7,318 bases of DNA from Nitrospiraceae bacterium. Its GTDB lineage: Bacteria; Nitrospirota; Nitrospiria; Nitrospirales; Nitrospiraceae. Within the stretch, counting starts at the first letter, position 1. Each line of letters opens with the position of its first letter. The stretch lies in assembly GCA_011391455.1 (NCBI GenBank), contig JAABQN010000103.1, positions 1 to 7,318 on the forward strand, read 5' to 3'. The notes beneath the pieces are model-generated. The model did no database searches. It was not told where the DNA came from and was given only the letters and a program-made list of their open reading frames with translations. A program made the translations under genes and the position numbers. Below are positions 1 through 5,671 of this stretch, piece after piece.

Positions 1-323
1 TGTTGGGTCTCGCGCAACTCGATCGCGTGAATGCGAAAGAGCAGGTCCGCATGATCGGATAGTCCACGGAGAAGATAGACATCGATCGCCATTTTCTCTC
101 GATGCTGCTCGACCACACCCTTCAGAAGAGCCAATTGTGCAATCCTGACCGGTGCATCCTGCTTCCCCCAGTCCGCATCGAGGCTAAAGGCGGCAAACGT
201 GCCATAAACGCCAGGCTCGCTGAGAAGCTTGTCTCGATCTGCGGCCTCAACAGCCGATACCATCACCAGACCGATAAACGCCGACAGAGCACACCGCATG
301 AAAGCAGAATAAAATGGCCTCAT
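1..323 (-). CDS. cld: Chlorite dismutase, secreted, N-terminal part (gene runs off the left edge)
   Basis: The reverse strand from the ATG at 323 gives 107 open codons to the window edge. Residues 1-27 form a signal peptide: a basic start (MRPFYSAFMR), a hydrophobic core (about 11-25) and a VEA cleavage site, leaving a mature start of ADRDKLL. GVYGTFAAF (38-46) and YLLRGLSDHADLLF (83-96) match my memory of chlorite dismutase from 'Ca. Nitrospira defluvii', a haem b enzyme that turns chlorite into chloride and O2, here probably in the periplasm. The start is supported by a GAAGGGA-like ribosome site about 10 bases upstream and by a 4-base ATGA overlap with the purB stop, which suggests translational coupling. 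The proximal haem His and distal Arg lie in the missing C-terminal part, so activity cannot be judged. Family call: confident; subtype: inferred. Confidence 0.88.
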   Translation of the reverse strand, partial: MRPFYSAFMRCALSAFIGLVMVSAVEAADRDKLLSEPGVYGTFAAFSLDADWGKQDAPVRIAQLALLKGVVEQHREKMAIDVYLLRGLSDHADLLFRIHAIELRETQ

Positions 324-1648
324 CGCTTGCTTCCCTTCTTTGAGTTACGCGCCTTCGATCCGAAGACCCTCTGGAAAATCTTATCGAGATGGCGCAGATA
401 ATACTTTGGTTCGAAACAGGATCGAATCTCCGCTGCCGTGAGATGTTTCGCCACGAAGGGATCCTTGCCGACTAATTCTTGCAGTCCCCCAGCCCCTTTC
501 CAGGAAGCCATGGCATTCCGCTGGACGGCTTCATACGCTTCCTTGCGCTGTGCCCCCCTCTCGACAAGCAACAGCAGCAGCCGTTGCGAATAGACCAGCC
601 CTCCGGTGAGATCGAGGTTGCGTTTCATGTTGGCGGGGTAGACCACTAGATGCTCGATGACGTCGGTGATCCGCGCCAGCATGTAGTCGATCAGGATCGT
701 GCTGTCCGGCATGATGACGCGCTCGACGGACGAATGGCTGATGTCGCGCTCATGCCACAGGGCGACGTTTTCCATTGCCGCGAGACTATTGCTCCGCACG
801 ATGCGCGCCAGCCCGCAGAGATTCTCCGAAGCGATCGGGTTCCGCTTGTGTGGCATCGCCGAGGATCCTTTCTGCCCTTCCGAAAAATACTCCTCCGCTT
901 CAAGCACCTCAGTCCGTTGCAGATGGCGAATCTCGGTCGCGAATTTTTCGATGCTGGCAGCCAACAGCGCCAATGCCGAGGCGTAAGCTGCATGGCGATC
1001 GCGCTGCACGATTTGATTGGAAACAGGGTCCGGTGTGAGCCCCAGCTTGGCGCAAACGTACTCTTCCACTTCAGGCCCTTGATGCGCGAAGGTGCCCATG
1101 GCGCCGGACAGCTTGCCGACCGCAATCTCCTGCCGAACGTGTGTCAGCCGCTCCCGGTGCCGGCAGGCTTCTTCATACCAAATGGCCAGCTTGAAGCCGA
1201 ACGAGATCGGCTCGCCATGAATGCCGTGCGAGCGGCCGACCATGACCGTGTGTTTATATTTCAGCGCCTGCCGCTTCAAGACCGCAATCAGCTCGTCAAG
1301 ATCGTCGCGAATGAGGTCGAGCGCCTCGGTCATCTGCACGGCCAAAGACGTGTCCACAATATCCGACGAGGTCAACCCCATATGAAGGAACCGATGCTCA
1401 GGACCGACCGAATCCACCAGCGATTCGAGAAAGGCGATCACATCGTGCTTCGTCACCTTCTCGATTCTGGCGATGCGCTTCACATCGATCCTGGCTTTCT
1501 TTCCGATACGAGCCGCTGTGCCGCGCGGAACCTGTCCGGCCCGTTCGAACGCCACGCAGGCAGCCAACTCGACTGCGAGCCAGATCTCATACTTGCGTTT
1601 CAATTCCCAAATGGCTTTCATCTGAGGACGGGTGTATCTATCGATCAT
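320..1648 (-). CDS. purB: Adenylosuccinate lyase
   Basis: This 442-residue cytoplasmic enzyme of the fumarase/aspartase superfamily acts twice in purine synthesis: SAICAR to AICAR plus fumarate, and adenylosuccinate to AMP plus fumarate. The superfamily signature GSSAMPHKRNP is at 261-271, on the flexible loop that carries the catalytic serine. TSSDIVDT is at 93-100 and GRSHGIHGEP at 138-147. His68, His89 and His141 fall at the same numbers as the active-site histidines of the Bacillus subtilis enzyme. Length is normal for the short (about 430-residue) form, and the basic tail (KARNSKKGSKR) is the only non-conserved end. The ATG at 1648 has an AGGA ribosome site five bases upstream. The gene follows nusB by 57 bases on the same strand and shares its stop codon region with the cld start. 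Confidence 0.97.
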   Translation of the reverse strand: MIDRYTRPQMKAIWELKRKYEIWLAVELAACVAFERAGQVPRGTAARIGKKARIDVKRIARIEKVTKHDVIAFLESLVDSVGPEHRFLHMGLTSSDIVDTSLAVQMTEALDLIRDDLDELIAVLKRQALKYKHTVMVGRSHGIHGEPISFGFKLAIWYEEACRHRERLTHVRQEIAVGKLSGAMGTFAHQGPEVEEYVCAKLGLTPDPVSNQIVQRDRHAAYASALALLAASIEKFATEIRHLQRTEVLEAEEYFSEGQKGSSAMPHKRNPIASENLCGLARIVRSNSLAAMENVALWHERDISHSSVERVIMPDSTILIDYMLARITDVIEHLVVYPANMKRNLDLTGGLVYSQRLLLLLVERGAQRKEAYEAVQRNAMASWKGAGGLQELVGKDPFVAKHLTAAEIRSCFEPKYYLRHLDKIFQRVFGSKARNSKKGSKR

Positions 1649-1655
1649 GGTGATC

Positions 1656-1683
1656 CTGAGTGCTGAGTGCTGAGTGCTGAGTA
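1656..1683. repeat. Tandem heptamer repeat, (CTGAGTG)x4, in the purB leader
   Basis: Four head-to-tail 7-base units of CTGAGTG fill the DNA just upstream of purB; the last ends in A instead of G. The first unit overlaps the purB ribosome-binding site (AGGA on the minus strand, 1657-1654). The repeat is one of several different 7- to 8-base repeats in the spacers of this cluster. Confidence 0.9.
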
Positions 1684-1704
1684 TAGATAGGCCGATTCAT
1701 ACCC

Positions 1705-1728
1705 TTTACCCCTTTACCCCTTTACCCC
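1705..1728. repeat. Tandem octamer repeat, (TTTACCCC)x3, across the nusB stop codon
   Basis: Three perfect 8-base units TTTACCCC, with a partial unit (CCC) to the left. On the minus strand the array reads GGGGTAAA repeated. It encodes the last residues of NusB (GGKGVKG) and supplies its TAA stop at 1708-1706. Because 8 is not a multiple of 3, each unit shifts the frame, so copy-number change would alter the NusB tail and stop. Confidence 0.9.
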
Positions 1729-2170
1729 CAACCTTCGCGTCTACCGCTTCGGCACGCTTGGCGGCCAGCGTCAATTCCTTGCCCAAGACTTGATCCAGGA
1801 TGCCGTTCACGAACTTCGACGCGTCGTCGTCGCCGAAGCTTTTCGCCAGCTCGATGGCTTCGTTGACCGTCACCTTGGCAGGCACGTCATCCATCCACAA
1901 CAGTTCATAGACACCGGCGCGCAGGATATTGCGGTCCACAATCGGCATACGGCTGACTTTCCAATTGGTGGCGTATTTTCCGATAAGGGCATCCAACTCT
2001 TTTTTCTTCTCCAACACTCCGGTTACCAGCCGTTCAGCAAAATCCTTCACCTCATCCGTGGCCTCATTCTCCGTCCAGAAGACATCCAACCACAGGCCCG
2101 GCTTGCCGTGAATGTCATACTGAAACAGGATCTGGAGCGCGCGCTCCCTGGCATGATGGCGGCTACCCAT
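1706..2170 (-). CDS. nusB: Transcription antitermination factor NusB
   Basis: NusB is a small all-helical RNA-binding protein that pairs with NusE (ribosomal protein S10) on boxA RNA and supports antitermination of rRNA transcription. From the ATG at 2170 the product has 154 residues, close to the usual 130-150. The N-terminal SRHHARERALQILFQYD (3-19) holds the arginine-rich RNA-binding helix and the QxLFQxD pattern. The C-terminal half has the family pattern VDRNILRAGVYELLW (78-92) and VTVNEAIELAKSFG (100-113) followed by SKFVNGILD (118-126). A longer reading from a TTG at 2212 is possible but that stretch is made of GCTGACA-type repeats and is not NusB-like. No clear Shine-Dalgarno sequence precedes the ATG. 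The last residues (GGKGVKG) come from a simple octamer repeat. The gene lies 81 bases after ribH, a common arrangement. Confidence 0.95.
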   Translation of the reverse strand: MGSRHHARERALQILFQYDIHGKPGLWLDVFWTENEATDEVKDFAERLVTGVLEKKKELDALIGKYATNWKVSRMPIVDRNILRAGVYELLWMDDVPAKVTVNEAIELAKSFGDDDASKFVNGILDQVLGKELTLAAKRAEAVDAKVGGKGVKG

Positions 2171-2178
2171 GGTTACGG

Positions 2179-2320
2179 GCTGACAAGGAATTATTCGCTG
2201 ACAGGCTGACAAGACTACAAGCTGACAAAAAACCAGGCTGACAAGAATGACTCATCGTTTTCTCCTGGCCCGGCTCTTGATGCTCCCACTTGTCAGCTTG
2301 TGACCTGTCAACCTGTCAGC
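2179..2320. repeat. GCTGACA repeat family, five direct and two inverted copies, around the ribH end
   Basis: GCTGACA occurs five times on the plus strand, at 2179, 2197, 2205, 2221 and 2237, mostly followed by AG or A. The reverse complement TGTCAGC occurs at 2291-2297 and 2314-2320, with a variant TGTCAAC at 2306-2312. The direct copies fill the nusB-ribH spacer; the inverted copies lie inside the 3' end of ribH. GCTGACAAG (2237-2245) and CTTGTCAGC (2289-2297) are perfect 9-base inverted arms flanking the ribH stop, so the message could fold there. No T-run follows, so it is not a standard terminator. Confidence 0.85.
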
Positions 2321-2788
2321 CTCTGCACGCAACGTTTTCATCACCGTCGCCATTTCAATCGCGGATTTGGCCGCCTCCCCACCACGGTTGAACTTGGCCG
2401 GGTCAGAACGCTCGATCGCCTGCGCGATCGTATGCGTCGTCAGCACCCCGAAGATGATCGGCACATCGGCATCCAGCGATGCCTGTCCGATGCCACGGCT
2501 CACCTCCGCGCTGATGTACTCGAAATGCGGCGTGTCGCCGCGAATGACCGCTCCAAGACAAATCACCGCATCAAACCGCTTCGTTCGCGCCATCGTTCGA
2601 GCCACCAAGGGAATTTCGAACGCCCCCGGCACCCGCACCACCTCGATGTCGTCCGGCTTCACTCCGTGCTTGCTCAATCCATCGATGCAGGAACTCAACA
2701 GCTTGCTCGTGACAAACTTGTTGAACCGCGCGACGACAATCCCAAACCGCAACCCCATCGCATCGTGAGAGCCTTTACGCAGTTTCAT
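2252..2788 (-). CDS. ribH: 6,7-dimethyl-8-ribityllumazine synthase
   Basis: RibH condenses 5-amino-6-ribitylaminouracil with 3,4-dihydroxy-2-butanone 4-phosphate, the step before riboflavin synthase, and forms hollow pentamer or 60-mer shells. From the ATG at 2788 the product has 178 residues. Phe22 (RFN), PGAFEIP (54-60), the RGDTPHFEY loop with His88 (83-91), GVLTT (114-118) and Arg127 fall where the B. subtilis active-site residues are. Arg135 stands where a lysine is usual (NRGGEAA for NKGxEAA). An in-frame ATG at 2815 lies upstream of the GGAGGAG ribosome site, so it is unlikely; one at 2758 (168 residues) cannot be excluded. The family usually ends near residue 155. The extra basic tail (about 155-178, ending RARRKR) is partly encoded by GCTGACA-type repeat DNA. 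Confidence 0.95.
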   Translation of the reverse strand: MKLRKGSHDAMGLRFGIVVARFNKFVTSKLLSSCIDGLSKHGVKPDDIEVVRVPGAFEIPLVARTMARTKRFDAVICLGAVIRGDTPHFEYISAEVSRGIGQASLDADVPIIFGVLTTHTIAQAIERSDPAKFNRGGEAAKSAIEMATVMKTLRAEADRLTGHKLTSGSIKSRARRKR

Positions 2789-3112
2789 TCCTTTGTTTCT
2801 TCTCCTCCAGCACATTCGCCACGAACTGGGGGACGGCCAGCTTGCCTTTCAACTGCGCGCACTTTCTCACCCGCCCACCCTGGGCGCGCCAAGAAGCGCC
2901 CTTGGCCCATGCGACCACAGTTTCATCGTGGGGGGCTCCGCGAGCAAGAAAGGGCGAGCCCAACCACACTCTCCTTAGGCTTTCCTCTCGTCCCCTCTCC
3001 CTACTTTCGCACACACAAAGGGTTGGTTGGGTTGGGCTCACTGCGCGCGTCCAACGAGGGCCTTCTGAGGCCGCGCGTTGCGCGAGCAAGAGACCGACCC
3101 AGCCGGCCCTTC
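2789..3112. other. Gene-free spacer of 324 bases with nested palindromes
   Basis: No credible gene is visible between ribAB and ribH. A 113-codon reading on the minus strand (3116-2775) is low-complexity, overlaps both neighbours and matches nothing I recognise as a folded protein. The spacer contains three inverted repeats. The first is at 2881-2909, with two mutually exclusive stems: GGGCGC/GCGCCC and GCCAAG/CTTGGC. The second is at 2933-2961 (GGGCTC/GAGCCC). The third is a long one at 3025-3104. An 11-base direct repeat CGCGAGCAAGA is at 2939-2949 and 3081-3091. GAGCCCAACC (2956-2965) is the exact inverse of 3030-3039. The composition suggests a dispersed intergenic element, not a leader. 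I see no FMN riboswitch here. Confidence 0.65.
3025..3104. repeat. Long imperfect hairpin (~80 bases) just after ribAB
   Basis: The outer arms 3025-3037 and 3092-3104 pair at 12 of 13 positions if the RNA is read from the plus strand, including two G-U pairs (3027 with 3102, 3033 with 3096). Inside, 3046-3049 pairs with 3081-3084, CAACG (3052-3056) with CGTTG (3076-3080), and GGCCT (3059-3063) with AGGCC (3068-3072) around a TCTG loop. On the minus strand the two wobble pairs become mismatches. No T-run directly follows on either strand, so it does not look like a standard intrinsic terminator, though it lies nine bases after the ribAB stop. Confidence 0.7.
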
Positions 3113-4321
3113 TCACACCTTTTTAAGGATATGCCCCATCTTATTCTTTTTCGTGCGCAAGTACTTCACGTTCGCCGCGCGTGGCTGAATTTCGATCGAC
3201 ACACGCTCCACCACTTTCAATCCATATCCCTCGATGCCGACGATCTTGCGGGGATTGTTCGTGATGAGCCTGATCTGGTGCAGGCCGAGATTGACGAGAA
3301 TCTGCGCCCCGACCCCGTAATCGCGCAGGTCGGCCTTGAATCCCAGCTTTAAATTCGCTTCGACCGTATCGCTCCCCTCATCTTGCAACCCATAGGCTCG
3401 GATCTTATTGAGCAGGCCGATGCCGCGCCCTTCTTGATTGAGGTAGAGAAGCACCCCGCGCCCTTCCTTCTGAATCACCTCCATCGCCTTATGGAGCTGG
3501 TCGCGACAGTCGCACCGCAACGAGCCCAGCGCGTCGGCCGTCAAACAGCCCGAGTGCACCCGCACCAGCGTGGGATCGCCCCCTTCGACACGTCCTTTCA
3601 CCAAGGCGATGTGCGTGACCCCGTCCAATTCGTTTTCGAACGCCACCGCCTCGAAATCGCCGAACATCGTCGGCAGCCGCGCACTGGCCATCCGACGCAC
3701 AAAGGGCTCGCGCTGCATGCGGTATTCGATGAGCGCCTTGATCGTGACCATCGTCAACTTGTGCGCTTTGGCAAATTTCGTCAGCTCCGGCACGCGCGCC
3801 ATGGTGCCGTCCTCGTTCATGATTTCGCAAATCACGCCGGCGGGCGTAAGTCCGGCTAACCGCGCCAGATCGACAGACCCTTCGGTCTGCCCCGCGCGCT
3901 TCAACACCCCACCCTGCTGCGCCTTCAAGGGGAAAATATGGCCGGGGCGCGCCAGGTCGGCAGGCTTGGACTTCGGATCGATCGCCACATGAATCGTCGT
4001 GGCCCGATCCGCCGCCGAGATGCCCGTCGTAATGTCTTTCCGCGCATCGATGGACACGGTGAAGGCTGTGCCGAAGGTGGCGGTATTCTCCACCGCCTGC
4101 TGCGGGAGATGGAGTTCTTCCACGCGCTGAGGCGTCAGAGCGAGACAGATCAACCCACGGGCATGCCGGGCCATGAAATTGACGGCGTGGGGCGTCACAT
4201 GTTGGGCGGCCATGACAAGATCGCCTTCATTCTCGCGATCTTCGTCATCGACGAGGATGATAAACTTCCCGCCCTTGATGTCACGAATGGCGTCTTCGAT
4301 GCTGTGAAAAGGCGTGGCCAT
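3113..4321 (-). CDS. ribAB: Bifunctional 3,4-dihydroxy-2-butanone-4-phosphate synthase / GTP cyclohydrolase II
   Basis: This 402-residue fusion supplies both starting branches of riboflavin synthesis. The N-terminal half (about 1-203) is the RibB-type synthase acting on ribulose 5-phosphate: DDEDRENEGD at 25-34, RPGHIFPLKAQQGGVL at 125-140, and ICEIMNEDGTMA at 164-175. The C-terminal half (about 207-402) is GTP cyclohydrolase II: zinc-type cysteines 259, 270 and 272 in HSGCLTADALGSLRCDC, then LNQEGRGIG (294-302), DLRDYGVGAQIL (331-342) and TNNPRK (354-359). The usual GHTE of the synthase half is GQTE here (144-147). The ATG at 4321 gives the normal N-terminus, yet no Shine-Dalgarno sequence is visible before it; the spot is occupied by AATGGTT-type repeats. 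The gene leads into ribH and nusB on the same strand. Confidence 0.96.
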   Translation of the reverse strand: MATPFHSIEDAIRDIKGGKFIILVDDEDRENEGDLVMAAQHVTPHAVNFMARHARGLICLALTPQRVEELHLPQQAVENTATFGTAFTVSIDARKDITTGISAADRATTIHVAIDPKSKPADLARPGHIFPLKAQQGGVLKRAGQTEGSVDLARLAGLTPAGVICEIMNEDGTMARVPELTKFAKAHKLTMVTIKALIEYRMQREPFVRRMASARLPTMFGDFEAVAFENELDGVTHIALVKGRVEGGDPTLVRVHSGCLTADALGSLRCDCRDQLHKAMEVIQKEGRGVLLYLNQEGRGIGLLNKIRAYGLQDEGSDTVEANLKLGFKADLRDYGVGAQILVNLGLHQIRLITNNPRKIVGIEGYGLKVVERVSIEIQPRAANVKYLRTKKNKMGHILKKV

Positions 4322-4438
4322 ATGATGAATGGTTAATGGTTCATGTTAAATGGGAAATCAATTTATCATTTACCATCGACCATATACCATCGACCATGTA
4401 CCATTTTTTTTGGGCCCTACTGTCAGCGGGGCAATCAT
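4322..4438. other. Spacer between transporter and ribAB, repeat-filled
   Basis: The 117 bases upstream of ribAB are AT-rich compared with their neighbours. They hold a 33-base ACCAT repeat array (4372-4404), two inverse-orientation AATGGTT units near 4328-4341, and an eight-T run (4404-4411). GGGCCCT (4412-4418) and AGGGCCC (4447-4453) form inverted arms around the transporter stop, but on the transcribed minus strand they are followed by A's, so no intrinsic terminator is supported. No FMN riboswitch pattern and no convincing promoter were found. Confidence 0.6.
4372..4404. repeat. ACCAT array at exact 7-base period, five copies
   Basis: ACCAT begins at 4372, 4379, 4386, 4393 and 4400, exactly 7 bases apart, with two-base linkers CG, AT, CG, GT. 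The alternation makes a 14-base higher-order unit. On the minus strand it reads ATGGT repeated, upstream of ribAB. Two AATGGTT units near 4328-4341 share the motif in the opposite orientation, again at 7-base spacing. Confidence 0.9.
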
Positions 4439-5638
4439 TCAGGAGGAGGGCCCTGCCATAGAAGCGGCCCGAGTCCGCAACGCGACGATCACCGTTCCCC
4501 AGGCGCAGACCCCAAACCCTGCGAAGAGCCAGAGACCCAGGTCATAGCTCCCGGTGAACCCCTTCATAGTGACAGCGCTGATGGGCAGGAGAAATCCCCC
4601 GAAACCGCCGGCCGCGCCCACGACACCCGATGCAAGGCCGATATCTTTCGGGAACCGTTCTGCGACCAGTTGGAACACCACACCATTCCCGAACCCCATC
4701 GCACCGGTCGCGATCACCATCATGGCCACGGCCATAGAAAGCGAAGGACTCGTCACTGCCACAACCGAACCGACGATGACCGGCAACACATAATAGAGGC
4801 TGCGGAGGCCGCCCTGCCAATCCGCAACGTAGCCCCCCACAGGACGAATCAGGCTACCGAAGAGTCCGCATAACGCGGCAACGGTTCCGGCCATGACCGC
4901 ATCCAACTGATAAAGGTCGTGCAATAGCAGCGGCAGCAGACTGCAGAATCCGACAAACCCGCCGAATGTGACGGCATACAAGAAACAGAGCCAATAGGCA
5001 GACCGGCGACGGATAAATTCCGCCGCATTGTGCCACCACTTGGCGCGAGGGAGCGCCAAGCTCGGCTGTTCTTGTGGAACGAGAAGAGCGAACAGGACCA
5101 GCGTAACGCCGACGATGCCGGCCATCACGGCACAGACCTGATGCCAATCCATTACAGCAGCCCAACGCGGCGCAAGAAACAAGATCAGCACGGTACCCAC
5201 GTTCGCTGATGCAGCCAGACCCAACACAAGTCCCTGCGCAGCCGGCGGATAGGCTCGCCCGGCAATCGGCAGCGACACGGCGAAACTCGCGCCGGCGACG
5301 CCAAGAAGCAGCGCAAAGACCAACGCTTCCTGATATACGGACACGCCCAGCCATCCCCACAACAAGGCAGCCAATTCCGCAAGAAGAATCACCAGTGCGG
5401 TAGGCCGTGCGCCTACCCAGTCGGCGCTCCATCCTGCCAGCATTCTGAGCCCTGCTCCACCGAGCAGAGGCAGTGCCACCAGCCACGCCACTTCCTGATC
5501 GGTCAACTCTAAGTCCTGGGCAAGCGCAATGCTCATGGCGCCGATCAGCAGCCAGACCATGAAGCTGACAGTCAAATGCAACCAGGCTCCAGCCAAGGAC
5601 GGCCAATGCCCGCTTCTTAGCACCGTCAGAATCATCAC
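4439..5638 (-). CDS. Nitrate/nitrite transporter of the major facilitator superfamily (NNP family, NarK/NasA type)
   Basis: A 399-residue inner-membrane protein, mostly hydrophobic, consistent with twelve membrane helices and no signal peptide. The nitrate-signature regions are visible: GVAGASFAVSLPIAGRAYPP (113-132) in the first half, and GNGVVFQLVAERFP (317-330) followed by GVVGAAGGFGGFLLP (338-352) in the second. Arg65 (GLRMLAGWSADWVG) and Arg265 (SLIRPVGGYVAD) are at the places where E. coli NarK has its two substrate-binding arginines. HLTVSFMVWLLIGA (21-34) is typical of the first helix. Whether it imports nitrate or nitrite, exports nitrate, or exchanges the two cannot be told from sequence. 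The start is GTG at 5638 or ATG at 5635; an AGGA ribosome site lies 8 or 11 bases upstream respectively. It precedes ribAB by 117 bases and is divergent from rpoH. Confidence 0.9.
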   Translation of the reverse strand: MMILTVLRSGHWPSLAGAWLHLTVSFMVWLLIGAMSIALAQDLELTDQEVAWLVALPLLGGAGLRMLAGWSADWVGARPTALVILLAELAALLWGWLGVSVYQEALVFALLLGVAGASFAVSLPIAGRAYPPAAQGLVLGLAASANVGTVLILFLAPRWAAVMDWHQVCAVMAGIVGVTLVLFALLVPQEQPSLALPRAKWWHNAAEFIRRRSAYWLCFLYAVTFGGFVGFCSLLPLLLHDLYQLDAVMAGTVAALCGLFGSLIRPVGGYVADWQGGLRSLYYVLPVIVGSVVAVTSPSLSMAVAMMVIATGAMGFGNGVVFQLVAERFPKDIGLASGVVGAAGGFGGFLLPISAVTMKGFTGSYDLGLWLFAGFGVCAWGTVIVALRTRAASMAGPSS

Positions 5639-5671
5639 GCCGGTCTTCCTGGTTTATGCACGAGAGACGAC

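Noticed and set aside
650..1666. Long plus-strand open reading frame of 338 codons opposite purB
   Set aside because: It is antisense to a clearly conserved purB, has no recognisable domain and no ribosome site; in GC-rich DNA such shadows are common.
2171..2212. Longer NusB starting at a TTG codon at 2212
   Set aside because: The added 14 residues are encoded mainly by the GCTGACA repeat family, and the family N-terminus begins at the ATG at 2170.
1656..2320. CRISPR array
   Set aside because: The repeats are 7-9 bases with little or no spacer sequence, far below CRISPR repeat and spacer lengths, and no cas genes are nearby.
2775..3116. Minus-strand open reading frame of 113 codons between ribAB and ribH
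   Set aside because: It overlaps both neighbours and reads through hairpins and repeats; its composition is low in complexity and nothing suggests a folded protein.
2300..3352. Plus-strand open reading frame of 350 codons across ribH, the spacer and ribAB
   Set aside because: It covers parts of two real minus-strand genes and a palindromic spacer, with no protein-like conservation.
2789..4438. FMN riboswitch ahead of ribAB or ribH
   Set aside because: I found none of the conserved RFN-element segments in either leader; both are taken up by repeats.
4404..4453. Possible terminator: eight T's next to GGGCCCT/AGGGCCC arms
   Set aside because: On the transcribed minus strand the run after the arms is A's, and on the plus strand the T's come before the arms; the 28-base loop is also too long.
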